Of a stretch of 64,000 bases of DNA, positions 16,684 through 26,453 are shown piece by piece; position 1 is the first letter of the stretch, and every line of letters begins with the position of its first letter. This DNA comes from Paraburkholderia phenazinium (GTDB lineage: Bacteria; Pseudomonadota; Gammaproteobacteria; Burkholderiales; Burkholderiaceae): NCBI RefSeq assembly GCF_900142845.1, contig NZ_FSRU01000002.1, positions 2,666,001 through 2,730,000 of the forward strand, given 5' to 3'. The position numbers and the translations under genes are program-made. The notes beneath the pieces are model-generated. The model made no database searches. It saw nothing but the letters and a program-made list of their open reading frames with translations, and was not told the DNA's origin.

Positions 16684-19600
16684 TTAAACCAGCACGCGCT
16701 CGATTCCGCCATTGTTCGCACGCTGAACGTAGTCCGCCATCCAGTCTTCACCCAGCACGTGACGGGCCATTTCGACGACGATGTAGTCCGCCTCGATGTT
16801 CGCGTCCTCGTTGTAGCGCGACAGCCCTTGCAGGCAGGACGGGCAGCTCGTCAGGATCTTGATGTCGGTGGCGCCGTTCGGCGTTGGACCGTTGCCGGCC
16901 TTGAGCACCGAGCCTTCCGGCGCGCCGGCCGCACCCGCAGAAGCATTAGCCGGGTTGATGCCGTTGGCGCCTGCTTCGGCCACCAAAGGAATGCCCCGCA
17001 GCTTCGCGGCGCCCTTGCGGATCTCCTCTTCCTTGCGGAAACGGACCTGCGTCGAGATGTCCGGACGCGTCACCGCGAGTGTGCCGGATTCGCCACAGCA
17101 ACGATCGTTCTTCTCGATCGTGTAGCCGTCCTTCTCCGAACCCATCAGCTGGTTGACGAGCTTGACCGGGTCCATCGTCTTGATCGGCGTGTGGCACGGG
17201 TCGTGATACATGTAGCGCATGCCATTGACGCCGTCGAGCTTCATGCCCTTCTCGAGCAGGAATTCGTGGATGTCGATGATCCGGCAACCGGGGAAAATCT
17301 TCTCGAATTCGTAGCCGGCGAGCTGGTCGTAGCACGTGCCGCACGACACCACCACCGTCTTGATGTCGAGGTAGTTCAGCGTGTTGGCGACGCGGTGGAA
17401 CAGCACGCGGTTGTCCGTGACGATCTTCTCGGCCTTGTCGAACTGGCCCGAGCCGCGCTGCGGATAGCCGCAGCACAGGTAGCCCGGCGGCAGCACGGTT
17501 TGCACGCCCGCTTCCCACAGCATGGCCTGAGTCGCCAGACCCACCTGCGAGAACAGACGCTCGGAGCCGCAGCCCGGGAAGTAGAACACCGCTTCCGTAT
17601 CCACCGTAGTGGTCTTCGGATTGCGGATGATCGGCACGATCTTGTTGTCTTCGATGTCCAGCAGCGCGCGCGCCGTCTTCTTCGGCAGATTGCCCGGCAT
17701 CTTCTTGTTCATGAAGTGGATCACCTGCTCCACCACCTTCGGCTTGCCGACGGTGGCCGGCGGGTGCGCCGTCTGCTTCTTCGCGAACTTCTTCAGCACG
17801 TCGTTGCCGAGCCGCTGCGCCTTGTAGCCGACGCCCATCATCGCGGTGCGCGCGAGATTGATGGTCTGCGGGTTGGTGGCGTTGAGGAAGAACATGCCGG
17901 CCGCGTTGCCCGCGTTGAACTTCTTCTTGCCCATCTTGCGCAGCAGATTGCGCATGTTCATCGTGACATCGCCGAAGTCGATCTTCACCGGACACGGCGT
18001 CACGCACTTGTGACAGACCGTGCAGTGATCGGCGACGTCGTTGAACTCATCCCAATGTTTGATGGACACGCCGCGGCGCGTCTGTTCCTCGTAAAGGAAC
18101 GCCTCCACCAGCAGCGAGGTGGCGAGAATCTTGTTGCGCGGGCTGTACAGCAGGTTGGCGCGCGGCACGTGGGTCGCGCACACCGGCTTGCACTTGCCGC
18201 AGCGCAAGCAGTCCTTGATGGACTCGGAAATGGCGCCGATGTCCGACTGCTGCATGATCAGCGATTCATAGCCCATCAGCCCGAAGCTCGGCGTGTAGGC
18301 GTTGCGCAGGTCCGCGCCTTCGAGCAGCTTGCCCGCATTGAAGCGGCCATGCGGATCGACGCGTTGCTTGTACTTGCGGAATTCGCCGATCTCTTCTTCG
18401 GTGAGGAATTCGAGCTTGGTAATGCCGATGCCGTGCTCGCCCGAGATCACGCCGTCAAGCGAACGCGCCAGCTTCATGATGCGCGCGACCGCCGTATGGG
18501 CGTCCTGCAGCATCTCGTAGTTGTCGGAGTTGACGGGCAGGTTCGTATGAACATTGCCGTCGCCCGCGTGCATGTGCAGCGCGACGAACACGCGGCCGCG
18601 CAGCACCTTCTTGTGGATGGCCTGCGCTTCTTCGAGGATCGGCTTGAATTCGCCGCCGTTGAAGATCTGGCGCAGTTCGGCGCGAACTTCCTGCTTCCAT
18701 GAGACGCGGATCGTACGGTCCTGCGTGACATGGAACACCGTGGCGTCGGGCTGCGCGTCGGCGCGATCGGCAAACTTCTCCGCGAGTGCTTCGTAGCCGA
18801 GTCCCACCAGGTAATGCTGGGCTTCACGCAAGGACAGATCGAGCTTGTCGCGCAGGAATTCCCAGCGGGTGCGGACCTGCTTGAGGAGATCGAGCGCGTG
18901 CTGCACGCGGTCTTCCAGCAGTTCGGCGCTCGGAATTTCATTGGCGTCGTCGCTCTTGCCGAGCGGCAGCTTGCCGGCCTTGAAGAACGCTTCGAGCGCG
19001 TCGAGCAGTTGCAGCTTGTTCTTGATCGACAGTTCGATGTTGATGCGCTCGATACCGTCGGTGTACTCGCCCATGCGGTTCAGCGGAATCACCACGTCTT
19101 CGTTGATCTTGAAGGCGTTGGTGTGCTTCGCGATCGCGGCGGTACGGCTGCGGTCCAGCCAGAAGCGCTTGCGCGCCTCCGCGTTCACCGCGACGAAGCC
19201 TTCGCCGCTCTTGCCGTTGGCCATGCGCACGACTTCCGAGGTGGCTTGCGCCACCGCATCCGCATCGTCGCCGACGATATCGCCGATCAGCACCATCTTC
19301 GGAAACGCGTTGCGCTTGGACTTGGTCGCATAACCGACGGCGCGCAGATAGCGCTCGTCCAGATGCTCCAGGCCGGCGAGAATCGCGCCGCCCTTCTTCG
19401 ACGTTTCGAACAGGTAGTCCTTGATTTCGACGATGCTCGGAATCGCGTCGCGCGCCTGGCCGAAAAATTCGAGGCAGACGGTGCGCGTATGCGCGGGCAT
19501 CTTGTGCAGCACCCAGCGCGCCGACGTGATCAGGCCGTCGCAACCTTCCTTCTGGATGCCCGGCAGGCCGGCGAGGAATTTATCCGTGACGTCCTTGCCC

Positions 19601-20778
19601 AGGCCTTCCTTGCGGAACACGCGGCCCTTGATGTCGAGCGATTCCGTGCGCAGCAGCTTTTCACCGGGCGCGTGTTCGCCGTCGAACCACTTCAGTTCGA
19701 AGCGGGCCACCTCGATGTCATGGATCTTGCCCATGTTGTGGTCAAGACGCGTGACTTCGAGCCAGTTGCCCTCCGGGTCGACCATGCGCCACCAGGCGAG
19801 ATTGTCGAGCGCGGTGCCCCATAGCACGGCCTTCTTGCCGCCCGCATTCATGGCGACGTTGCCGCCAATGCACGAGGCGTCGAGCGAGGTGGGGTCGACC
19901 GCGAACACGAAGCCCGCCTGTTCGGCCGCTTCCGTCACGCGGCGCGTGACGACGCCTGCGCCCGAGAAGATCGTGGCGACCTTGCGCGGCACGCCCGGCA
20001 GTTCGGTCATTTCAACCGCGCCCAACTGTTCCAGCTTTTCGGTGTTGATGACGGCCGAGAACGGCGTGAGCGGCACGGCGCCGCCCGTGTAGCCGGTGCC
20101 GCCGCCCCGCGGAATCACCGTCAGGCCCAGCTCGAAGCAGGCCTTGATCATGCCGGCGATCTCGGCTTCGGTGTCTGGCGTCAGCACGACGAACGGATAC
20201 TCGACGCGCCAGTCGGTCGCGTCCGTGACGTGCGAAACGCGTGAGAGGCCGTCGAACTTGATGTTGTCTTTCTGCGTGACGCGGCCCAGCACCTTGGTGG
20301 CACGGCGGCGCAGCTCGGTGGTCTTGTCGAACTCGGCGGAGAAGTCGTCCACGGCACGGCGCGCGGCCACCACCAGCGTTTCCACGCGGGCTGCCCGGCC
20401 GACGCCCGCTTCGTCGCCGTGCTCGGTCAGGTCGGCGCGACGGCGCTTCTCGATCTCCGACAGGCGGTGATGCAGGGCTTCGATCAGCAGTGCGCGGCGC
20501 TTCGGGTTGTCGAGCAGGTCGTCTTGCAGGTAAGGATTGCGGCGCACCACCCAGATGTCGCCGAGCACTTCGTACAGCATCCGTGCCGAGCGGCCGGTGC
20601 GGCGTTCGGCGCGCAATTCGGCCAGCGCGTCCCACGCATCGTTGCCCAGCAGGCGGATAACGATTTCACGGTCGGAAAACGAGGTGTAGTTATAGGGAAT
20701 TTCGCGCAGGCGCGCTTCAGGGTCGGCGGCCACCGCAGCGGCGGCTCCGTGCGGATCGAATACTTGAGGTGCGTTCAT
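16684..20778 (-). CDS. large FAD- and Fe-S-dependent 2-hydroxyacid dehydrogenase-like oxidoreductase (DUF3683)
   Basis: A 1364-aa fused flavo-iron-sulfur enzyme. The N-terminal ~150 residues match the DUF3683 extension. A PCMH-type FAD domain follows ([13 protein letters not shown] near 222-234), then the FAD-linked oxidase C-domain with [14 protein letters not shown] near 725. Two 4Fe-4S motifs follow ([11 protein letters not shown] near 858 and [12 protein letters not shown] near 920), then two CCG cysteine-rich domains ([10 protein letters not shown] near 1103, CCGESGTLA near 1226). The architecture resembles GlcD/Dld fused to GlcF-like modules, so it probably oxidises a D-2-hydroxyacid and passes electrons to the quinone pool. 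The substrate is not known. The ATG at 20778 is preferred over the upstream frame to 20853. Confidence 0.88.
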   Translation of the reverse strand: MNAPQVFDPHGAAAAVAADPEARLREIPYNYTSFSDREIVIRLLGNDAWDALAELRAERRTGRSARMLYEVLGDIWVVRRNPYLQDDLLDNPKRRALLIEALHHRLSEIEKRRRADLTEHGDEAGVGRAARVETLVVAARRAVDDFSAEFDKTTELRRRATKVLGRVTQKDNIKFDGLSRVSHVTDATDWRVEYPFVVLTPDTEAEIAGMIKACFELGLTVIPRGGGTGYTGGAVPLTPFSAVINTEKLEQLGAVEMTELPGVPRKVATIFSGAGVVTRRVTEAAEQAGFVFAVDPTSLDASCIGGNVAMNAGGKKAVLWGTALDNLAWWRMVDPEGNWLEVTRLDHNMGKIHDIEVARFELKWFDGEHAPGEKLLRTESLDIKGRVFRKEGLGKDVTDKFLAGLPGIQKEGCDGLITSARWVLHKMPAHTRTVCLEFFGQARDAIPSIVEIKDYLFETSKKGGAILAGLEHLDERYLRAVGYATKSKRNAFPKMVLIGDIVGDDADAVAQATSEVVRMANGKSGEGFVAVNAEARKRFWLDRSRTAAIAKHTNAFKINEDVVIPLNRMGEYTDGIERINIELSIKNKLQLLDALEAFFKAGKLPLGKSDDANEIPSAELLEDRVQHALDLLKQVRTRWEFLRDKLDLSLREAQHYLVGLGYEALAEKFADRADAQPDATVFHVTQDRTIRVSWKQEVRAELRQIFNGGEFKPILEEAQAIHKKVLRGRVFVALHMHAGDGNVHTNLPVNSDNYEMLQDAHTAVARIMKLARSLDGVISGEHGIGITKLEFLTEEEIGEFRKYKQRVDPHGRFNAGKLLEGADLRNAYTPSFGLMGYESLIMQQSDIGAISESIKDCLRCGKCKPVCATHVPRANLLYSPRNKILATSLLVEAFLYEEQTRRGVSIKHWDEFNDVADHCTVCHKCVTPCPVKIDFGDVTMNMRNLLRKMGKKKFNAGNAAGMFFLNATNPQTINLARTAMMGVGYKAQRLGNDVLKKFAKKQTAHPPATVGKPKVVEQVIHFMNKKMPGNLPKKTARALLDIEDNKIVPIIRNPKTTTVDTEAVFYFPGCGSERLFSQVGLATQAMLWEAGVQTVLPPGYLCCGYPQRGSGQFDKAEKIVTDNRVLFHRVANTLNYLDIKTVVVSCGTCYDQLAGYEFEKIFPGCRIIDIHEFLLEKGMKLDGVNGMRYMYHDPCHTPIKTMDPVKLVNQLMGSEKDGYTIEKNDRCCGESGTLAVTRPDISTQVRFRKEEEIRKGAAKLRGIPLVAEAGANGINPANASAGAAGAPEGSVLKAGNGPTPNGATDIKILTSCPSCLQGLSRYNEDANIEADYIVVEMARHVLGEDWMADYVQRANNGGIERVLV

Positions 20779-21305
20779 GGTTGGACGACTCGGTAGGTCT
20801 GTCAGTTGGGCGCGCTCGCTAATCGACGACGTTGATTGACGATAAGGAGGCACCGCCTGACGGTGCGCGTGGGGCGCAATTCTGGAAATCTTCTAGTTCA
20901 GCGAAGCACCTGCCGGCGGGCGACACACGCCGGCCGCTTCGCGGCGCTCAGAGGCAGCTACACGATCGTGTGCAACAGACGTGCCGCTGCGCCGCGGGGC
21001 GAGACTCACGCGGGGCGGGCATCAAATGGGCGATCCGAGGCTGCCAGTGCATCTTCCGGTCCTTGTTCCAAATTGGAATTCTACCGCATGATCTGCGCAC
21101 GCGTTGATGCTCGAATCGGGCTGTAACGAGGCTTTTGCACGCGCAAGCGCAGAAATATGTTCCAACTGGTGAGTTCATAATTGATCGACCGAACGGTCGG
21201 GCGGCTGCGCTTCCCACACCCTGGCCATTCGGTAGAGTCCAGCGCACGGGCCGTTGGCGCTATCATTGTCCTTTCCCGTCTCACACAGCGCACCGCGCCA
21301 CCCGC
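20779..21305. promoter_or_regulatory. 527-bp divergent intergenic region upstream of ilvA
   Basis: No gene is supported here; short open frames lack start signals. It separates the minus-strand oxidoreductase from plus-strand ilvA and must hold both promoters. Two small palindromes stand out: TTCCAA-A-TTGGAA (21066-21078) and CGACCG-AA-CGGTCG (21186-21199). The second is 107 nt before the ilvA start, next to an A/T-rich stretch. Either could be an operator. No leader peptide rich in branched-chain codons or attenuator was seen. Confidence 0.45.
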
Positions 21306-22829
21306 ATGGCTTCCCACGACTATCTGAAGAAAACCTTGACCGCGCGCGTCTACGACGTCGCCCGCGAGACCGAACTCGAGCATGCGCCGAATCTGTCGGC
21401 ACGGCTGCGCAATCCGATTTACCTGAAGCGCGAAGACAACCAGCCGGTCTTCTCGTTCAAGGTGCGCGGCGCGTACAACAAGATGGCGCATATTCCGGCC
21501 GAAGCGCTGCAACGCGGCGTGATTACGGCGTCGGCGGGGAATCACGCCCAGGGCGTGGCGCTGTCGGCCGCGCGCATGGGCGTCAAGGCGATTATCGTGG
21601 TGCCGGTCACGACACCGCAGGTGAAAGTCGACGCGGTGCGCGCACACGGCGGCCCGACGGTGGAAGTCGTTCAGGTGGGCGAATCGTATAGCGACGCCTA
21701 CGCGCATGCCGTCAAGCTGCAGGAAGAGCACGGCCTGACCTTCGTGCACCCGTTCGACGATCCGTACGTGATTGCCGGCCAGGGCACGGTGGCAATGGAG
21801 ATCCTGAGCCAGCATCAGGGGCCGATTCACGCCATCTTCGTGCCGATCGGCGGTGGCGGGCTGGCGGCCGGGGTTGCCGCTTACGTCAAGTCGGTGCGCC
21901 CGGAGATCAAGGTGATCGGCGTGCAGACCGACGATTCCTGCGCGATGGCGCAGTCTCTTAAGGCGGGCGAGCGGGTCACGCTGAGCGAAGTGGGTCTCTT
22001 CTCCGACGGCACGGCCGTGAAGCTGGTGGGCGAGGAAACCTTCCGCCTGTGCCGCGAGTATCTCGACGACGTGCTGATCGTGAATACCGACGCCCTGTGC
22101 GCGGCGATCAAGGACGTGTTCCAGGACACCCGCAGCGTGCTGGAGCCGGCGGGCTCGCTGGCGGTGGCGGGCGCCAAGCAGTATGCGGAGCGCGAAGGCA
22201 TCGAGAACCAGACGCTGATCGCGGTCACCTCCGGCGCCAACATGAATTTCGACCGGATGCGTTTTGTGGCTGAGCGTGCCGAGGTCGGCGAGGCGCGCGA
22301 GGCCGTGTTCGCGGTGACGATCCCCGAAGAACGCGGCAGTTTCAAGCGCTTCTGCGAACTGGTCGGCACGCGCAGTGTGACCGAGTTCAATTACCGGATC
22401 GCCGACACGAACTCCGCGCATATCTTCGTGGGCGTGCAGATCAGGAACCGCAGCGAATCCGCGCAGATTGCAGGCGCTCTCGAAACACACGGCTTTGCCA
22501 CGGTCGATCTGACCGGCGACGAGCTCTCCAAGCAACATATCCGCTACATGGTGGGCGGCCGCTCGCCGCTCGCGCATAGCGAACGCCTGTTCCGTTTCGA
22601 ATTCCCGGAACGGCCGGGTGCGTTGATGAAATTCCTGTCGTCGATGGCGCCGAACTGGAATATCAGCCTGTTCCATTACCGGAACCAGGGTGCGGATTAC
22701 AGCTCGATCCTGGTGGGCATCCAGGTGCCCGTTTCGGAAAGCAGCGAGTTCGACCGCTTCCTGACGACGCTCGGCTATCCGTATTGGGAAGAGACGACGA
22801 ACCCGGTGTACCGGCTGTTCCTCGCATAG
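21306..22829 (+). CDS. ilvA: biosynthetic threonine dehydratase
   Basis: A 507-aa PLP enzyme that converts threonine to 2-oxobutanoate, the first committed step of isoleucine synthesis. The fold-type II PLP domain carries Lys52 in SFKVRGAYNK, the SAGNHAQGVA loop, and the phosphate-binding glycine loop PIGGGGLAAG. Two ACT-like regulatory domains fill the C-terminal ~170 residues (EERGSFKRFCELVG and RFEFPERPGALMKFL), which fits isoleucine feedback control. The length matches E. coli IlvA (514 aa). The ATG at 21306 gives MASHDYLKKTL and upstream in-frame codons look non-coding. The 5'-nucleotidase gene starts 17 nt downstream. Confidence 0.96.
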   Translation: MASHDYLKKTLTARVYDVARETELEHAPNLSARLRNPIYLKREDNQPVFSFKVRGAYNKMAHIPAEALQRGVITASAGNHAQGVALSAARMGVKAIIVVPVTTPQVKVDAVRAHGGPTVEVVQVGESYSDAYAHAVKLQEEHGLTFVHPFDDPYVIAGQGTVAMEILSQHQGPIHAIFVPIGGGGLAAGVAAYVKSVRPEIKVIGVQTDDSCAMAQSLKAGERVTLSEVGLFSDGTAVKLVGEETFRLCREYLDDVLIVNTDALCAAIKDVFQDTRSVLEPAGSLAVAGAKQYAEREGIENQTLIAVTSGANMNFDRMRFVAERAEVGEAREAVFAVTIPEERGSFKRFCELVGTRSVTEFNYRIADTNSAHIFVGVQIRNRSESAQIAGALETHGFATVDLTGDELSKQHIRYMVGGRSPLAHSERLFRFEFPERPGALMKFLSSMAPNWNISLFHYRNQGADYSSILVGIQVPVSESSEFDRFLTTLGYPYWEETTNPVYRLFLA

Positions 22830-22846
22830 GCTCACGGACCAGGCTT

Positions 22847-23764
22847 ATGGCACTTACGCTTCAGGACAAACTGGTCGTCGCGATTTCGTCGCGCGCGCTG
22901 TTCGACTTCGAGGAAGAGAACCGCGTGTACGAGGAAGGCGACCTGCACGCCTACGAGACGTTGCAGCGCGAGCGGCTCAGCGTGCCCGCCAAACCGGGCG
23001 TGGCGTTTCCGCTGATCCGCAAGCTGCTGGCGCTGAATGCGGGCGCGCATCGCGTCGAGGTGGTGATCCTGTCGCGCAGCGATCCGATTAGCGGACTGCG
23101 GGCGTTCCACTCGTGCCGCGAACATGGCCTCGCGATCGAGCGCGGCGTGTTTACGCGTGGACGTGCGCCGTTTAGCTATTTGAAGCCGCTGAATGCATCG
23201 CTCTTTCTGTCCGCCAATCAGGAAGACGTGCGCGATGCTTTAGCCGCAGGATTTCCGGCTGCACGCGTGTTGCCGGAATCGGCGAAAATGGCGAGCAAGT
23301 ATCCGGACGAGATCCGCATTGCCTTCGACGGCGACGCCGTGCTGTTTTCCGACGAGGCCGAACGGGTGTTTCAGAAAGATGGCTTGCGGGCGTTTGTGGG
23401 CCATGAAATCCACAACAAGGATTTGCCGTTGGCCGACGGCCCGCTCAAGCCCTTGCTCGAAGCGCTGCACCGGTTGCAGAACCTGGCGGGCGAGGCTGCG
23501 CCGACCCAGGCCGCGCCGATGCACATTCGTACGGCGCTGGTGACAGCGCGTTCGGCGCCGGCACACGAACGCGCAATCCGCACGCTGATGGCGTGGAACA
23601 TCGAAATCGACGAAGCGATGTTCCTCGGTGGTCTCGACAAGAGCGCATTTTTGCGCGAGTTCGAGCCGGACTTTTTCTTCGACGATCAAATTGGCCACTG
23701 CGAATCGGCCCGCGTCGTGACGGCGACGGGGCACGTGATGAGTGGCATCGTGAACGCATCATGA
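22847..23764 (+). CDS. 5'-nucleotidase (cytosolic N-I-like family)
   Basis: A 305-aa member of the bacterial proteins related to animal cytosolic 5'-nucleotidase 1 (Pfam 5'-nucleotidase PF06189). Indicative segments are [22 protein letters not shown] at the N-terminus (nucleophile region), [12 protein letters not shown] and [15 protein letters not shown]. The expected reaction is dephosphorylation of nucleoside 5'-monophosphates in the cytosol; preference is unknown. The ATG at 22847 lies 17 nt after ilvA, and the stop overlaps the queF start (ATGA). The three genes therefore look like one transcript, though a functional link is not obvious. Confidence 0.85.
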   Translation: MALTLQDKLVVAISSRALFDFEEENRVYEEGDLHAYETLQRERLSVPAKPGVAFPLIRKLLALNAGAHRVEVVILSRSDPISGLRAFHSCREHGLAIERGVFTRGRAPFSYLKPLNASLFLSANQEDVRDALAAGFPAARVLPESAKMASKYPDEIRIAFDGDAVLFSDEAERVFQKDGLRAFVGHEIHNKDLPLADGPLKPLLEALHRLQNLAGEAAPTQAAPMHIRTALVTARSAPAHERAIRTLMAWNIEIDEAMFLGGLDKSAFLREFEPDFFFDDQIGHCESARVVTATGHVMSGIVNAS

Positions 23765-24585
23765 CACCCGAACAATCACCGCTTGGCAAACCTGCCGCTT
23801 ATACCGAACAGTACGACGCGACGCTGCTCTTTCCGATCGCGCGCAAGGCCGCGCGCGAGGCGATTGGGATTGGCGCGCAGTTGCCGTTCTTTGGGACGGA
23901 CATCTGGAATGCCTACGAGCTTTCCTGGCTGAATGGGCGCGGCAAGCCGCAGATTGCTGTGGCGACTTTTTATGTGCCGGCGGATTCGCCGAATATCGTC
24001 GAGTCGAAGTCGTTCAAGTTGTATCTTGGGTCGTTTGCGCAGACTTCGTTTGAGTCGTTTGAGGCGGTTAGGGATACGATCAAGCGGGATGTTTCTGCTG
24101 TCTGTGGGGCGAGTGTTTCGGTGCACCTCACCGGGCCGATGGATTTCGGCAAGCTCGCGCTTGAGGAGTTTGAAGGCACTTCACTGGATCGGCTTGATCT
24201 CGATACGGATGTTTATCAGCCGGATTCCTCTTTGCTCAAGGCCGCGCTTGAGGAGTCTCCTGTTGAGGAAACCTTGTTTTCCAATCTTCTTAAGTCGAAT
24301 TGTCCTGTTACCGGGCAGCCTGATTGGGGGAGCTTGCAGATTCACTACGTCGGGCCGCAGATCGATCATGCCGGGCTACTGCGGTATATCGTTTCCTACC
24401 GGAATCACACCGGGTTTCATGAGCAGTGTGTTGAGCGGATCTTTGTCGATGTTCTCAAGATTTGCAAGCCGCTGAAGTTGGCTGTGTATGCGCGTTACAC
24501 GCGGCGTGGGGGGCTTGATATCAATCCGTTTCGGACTAACTTTAATCTGCCTATGCCGGATAATTTTAGGACTGCGCGGCAGTAA
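23761..24585 (+). CDS. queF: NADPH-dependent 7-cyano-7-deazaguanine reductase
   Basis: A 274-aa enzyme that reduces preQ0 to preQ1 in queuosine synthesis. It is the long, two-domain QueF type. The QueF signature ESKSFKLYL is present, and the catalytic pair Cys181 (SNCPVTG) and Asp188 (QPDW) has the same 7-residue spacing as Cys190/Asp197 of the E. coli enzyme. The start ATG overlaps the preceding stop by 4 nt. Codon use is odd: the first ~70 codons follow the genome style (G/C third positions), but the rest turns sharply to T-ending codons. The protein itself looks fully conserved, so this is a base-composition change and not decay. Confidence 0.96.
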   Translation: MTPEQSPLGKPAAYTEQYDATLLFPIARKAAREAIGIGAQLPFFGTDIWNAYELSWLNGRGKPQIAVATFYVPADSPNIVESKSFKLYLGSFAQTSFESFEAVRDTIKRDVSAVCGASVSVHLTGPMDFGKLALEEFEGTSLDRLDLDTDVYQPDSSLLKAALEESPVEETLFSNLLKSNCPVTGQPDWGSLQIHYVGPQIDHAGLLRYIVSYRNHTGFHEQCVERIFVDVLKICKPLKLAVYARYTRRGGLDINPFRTNFNLPMPDNFRTARQ

Positions 24586-24599
24586 GGGTTTTGCCTGCG

Positions 24600-24790
24600 G
24601 CGCCTTGTTGGTTGTTTGTTTATGGCGTTGGCCTCTCCTTGCATTCTTATCGGTCTATTTGTGTCGCCCCTGTGCGGGGCGGCACTCACTTTCTTTGCCG
24701 CCGCAAAGAAAGTAAGCAAAGAAAGCGGGCTGCAACCGCCAGCCCGTAGTGAGCCACCTCTCATGCGACCACGGAGTGGTCCGAGACGAG
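24600..24790. repeat. dispersed Burkholderia-type repeat with three hairpins
   Basis: A non-coding stretch starts just after the queF stop. It contains three perfect stem-loops in a row: CGCCCC/GGGGCG (24665-24681), ACTTTCTTTGC/GCAAAGAAAGT with a 4-nt loop (24688-24713), and CGGGCTG/CAGCCCG (24726-24746). From memory of Burkholderia-group genomes this CTTTCTTTGCCGCCGCAAAG block occurs in many intergenic positions. The copy number here cannot be counted from one window. Boundaries are approximate. Short open frames inside it (AALTFFAAAKKVSKESG) are repeat translation and not genes. The hairpins may end the queF transcript. Confidence 0.7.
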
Positions 24791-25150
24791 ATGGGCTCTC
24801 GCGCTACAAGCGTTAGTGACACAGCCATCATCCGCTCCAGCGTCGCGCTTCGCGCCCCGCCGATAGGTATAGTCCATTTGTACTTCTTGGAGAACGTCGT
24901 TCGCAATGAACCGCAGTTCTCCACTGTCGAATTTCGTAGAGTCTCTACCGTGCATGGCCCCAAAGTGATTCAATCCCATGTCGGCCCATGTACAGAGGCA
25001 GGTTCGAGCAATGCCCAGTGTTTTGCTCTGGCGGCGTGTTCGGTCTGAAATGTGGTGGGCCGACTCCTCCAATTCGGGCGGTTCCTTCATCCTCGTTGCA
25101 ACGCCGTAAAGGCGCGATCGCTCCCAGCCTTCGTCGTTACTTTGCGCCAT
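24761..25150 (-). CDS. hypothetical protein, accessory, 129 aa
   Basis: Not recognised. The 129-aa frame starts 12 nt after the stop of the 156-aa gene, in the same direction, as in an operon. The product is polar and charged with a possible helical N-terminal half, has two close Cys residues in the middle (TCLCTW) and two more near the end, and lacks membrane segments or known motifs. Base composition is clearly less GC-rich than flanking core genes. The last ~20 codons run into the dispersed repeat (after about 24790), so the C-terminus may derive from the repeat. It may be a real accessory gene or a fortuitous frame. Confidence 0.4.
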   Translation of the reverse strand: MAQSNDEGWERSRLYGVATRMKEPPELEESAHHISDRTRRQSKTLGIARTCLCTWADMGLNHFGAMHGRDSTKFDSGELRFIANDVLQEVQMDYTYRRGAKRDAGADDGCVTNACSARAHLVSDHSVVA

Positions 25151-25162
25151 GTGTACGTGCTC

Positions 25163-25633
25163 TCAGTGCTGCACAGCTACCGCCTGCACATCGGTTGTCG
25201 CCAGCTTAACGCGTTTCGCTGACACCGCTTTACTTCTAACGCCTTTAGCCCCACCTCGAGCCCCGCGGGAATCACCTTCCGCTTTCCGCTCCGACGTCAG
25301 AAGCCGCGCGGCCGACCGAGCATCGAGCCTCGTATCCGGCACCCCGCCCGCATCGCAAGCAATAATGCGGAACATCTCAAGTGAGCCTTCCGCCTCCCTC
25401 AAATACGTCTCCGCCGTATCAACGAGCAGCCCGAGCAGCACATGTTGACTTTGTCGCTCCTGAAACGTCATCGCAGGAGCCCTAAGCATGGCCGCCGACA
25501 ACTCGACAAGTCTCCTAAGGTTATCTATCTGCCCTTCGCAAAACTCAAAGGCAGAGCGCGCAACGCGCTCATGGTGGATGGCGCTGACAGGCTTGGGTGG
25601 CGCAAGGTGTTTGTGTTCAGCCGATTGGGTCAT
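25163..25633 (-). CDS. hypothetical protein, accessory, 156 aa
   Basis: Not assigned to a named family. The N-terminal ~90 residues look like a compact helical domain (HHERVARSAFEFCEGQIDNL, then QSQHVLLGLLVDTAETYLRE). The C-terminal ~60 are basic and low in hydrophobics (RKAEGDSRGARGGAKGVRSK), possibly a disordered or nucleic-acid-binding tail. I have the impression of similar multi-copy proteins in Burkholderia genomes, but no function is known to me. It begins about 70 nt downstream of one arm of an inverted bipartite motif (25704-25850), and the 129-aa frame follows after 12 nt. No secretion signal or membrane segment is seen. Confidence 0.55.
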   Translation of the reverse strand: MTQSAEHKHLAPPKPVSAIHHERVARSAFEFCEGQIDNLRRLVELSAAMLRAPAMTFQERQSQHVLLGLLVDTAETYLREAEGSLEMFRIIACDAGGVPDTRLDARSAARLLTSERKAEGDSRGARGGAKGVRSKAVSAKRVKLATTDVQAVAVQH

Positions 25634-25704
25634 GGTGCGATTTCCGGTTGTATCCCTGGATCGCCCGACACTCGCTTACAGATGGGGTGAGCGGGCACGT
25701 AACG

Positions 25705-25850
25705 GGGTTAGCAGACCGGGTCATAACCAAACCGGCGAGCCTTGCGGCTCCCCCGCTACGGCCCGCCCATTGAAGACAGACGTGCAGCAGCAGACGCACG
25801 CCCCGCCTGGACGGGGGTGCGGGTTATGACGCAGGCTGCTAAACCTGACC
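25705..25850. repeat. inverted bipartite motif TTAGCAG-N6-TCATAACC, two copies
   Basis: Copy one lies on the plus strand (TTAGCAG 25708-25714, TCATAACC 25721-25728). Copy two is on the minus strand at about 25822-25842 (TTAGCAG-CCTGCG-TCATAACC). They face each other across roughly 95 bp of GC-rich DNA. The arrangement could be a paired protein-binding site, a recombination or cruciform arm, or the leader of the minus-strand accessory genes that start at 25633. Nothing else in the window carries it that I could see. Outer limits are approximate. Confidence 0.55.
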
Positions 25851-25997
25851 ATCGGTTGTTGCCAATGGCGAGGAAAAGTATAAAACCGCCTACGCCGAAA
25901 CCCATCAACTATTCAGGGGAAATACAAATATTCCAGAAAATCGGATTTATCTAATTGCAATTTACCTGGCACTACGATCCAAGTGGATCACACAGCG

Positions 25998-26044
25998 GAC
26001 CGCTCAGAGTCAGCGGTCTGACGGACCTGTCCCGACTCCGTCAG
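25998..26044 (-). terminator. paired hairpins downstream of ridA, terminator-like
   Basis: GACCGCT-N7-AGCGGTC (25998-26018) and CTGACGGA-N11-TCCGTCAG (26018-26044) are two perfect stem-loops that share one base. They begin 16 nt beyond the ridA stop. No T-run follows, so this is at best a non-canonical terminator or a 3'-end protection structure. Confidence 0.45.
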
Positions 26045-26060
26045 ACGCAACGCCCAAACC

Positions 26061-26453
26061 TCAAGCCTTCCCAGCAGGCGCCTTATAAGCAACGCAATCA
26101 ACTTCGACTTTACAGTCAATCACCATGCTGGAAACCACGCATGCCCGCGCCGGAGGATTCTCCCCAAAATACTCGCGAAACACTTTATTGAACGAAGCAA
26201 AGTCCCGCGGATCATCAAGCCACACGCCGCACCGAACCACGTGTTCAGCGCCATATCCAGCTTCCTTGAGAATAGCGAAGACGTTCTGAATCGCCTTGTG
26301 CGACTGCGCCACAATCCCGCCCTCGATCACTTCGCCGTTCTCCATCGGCGTCTGCCCCGACACGAACAACCACCCATCCGCTTCAACCGCACGCGCGAAC
26401 GGCATATGCTGCCCGCCGGTTCCCTTGCCACCTTCAACGCCATAACGCTTCAT
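26061..26453 (-). CDS. RidA-family enamine/imine deaminase
   Basis: A 130-aa YjgF/YER057c/UK114-family protein. RidA proteins hydrolyse the reactive enamine or imine products released by PLP deaminases, preventing damage by 2-aminoacrylate. Family segments are visible: WLFVSGQTPMENGE, a QNVFAILKEAGYG helix, and PARACVVSSMVID, where the Arg of PARACV/PART is the substrate-binding residue in the family. A GTG lies in frame at 26462, but AAGGAG sits 8 nt before the ATG at 26453, which decides the start. It is downstream of a D-aminoacylase and near a PLP D-amino-acid deaminase, which makes a dedicated protective role likely. The third codon positions are unusually T-rich. Confidence 0.9.
   Translation of the reverse strand: MKRYGVEGGKGTGGQHMPFARAVEADGWLFVSGQTPMENGEVIEGGIVAQSHKAIQNVFAILKEAGYGAEHVVRCGVWLDDPRDFASFNKVFREYFGENPPARACVVSSMVIDCKVEVDCVAYKAPAGKA

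Larger units (their letters stand above)
25634..26060. other. 427-bp intergenic region between accessory genes and ridA
   Basis: No supported gene. It holds the inverted bipartite motif (25705-25850), an A/T-rich stretch (25865-25965) that may contain a promoter, and a pair of perfect hairpins just after ridA (25998-26044). Short open frames across it have no ribosome sites. Confidence 0.5.

Noticed and set aside
16678..18702. 674-codon plus-strand frame opposite the FAD/Fe-S oxidoreductase
   Set aside because: Antisense shadow; no start signal and no motif.
24616..24816. 66-codon frame over the dispersed repeat (AALTFFAAAKKVSKESG)
   Set aside because: Translation of a multi-hairpin repeat; such frames recur wherever the repeat lies and are not genes.
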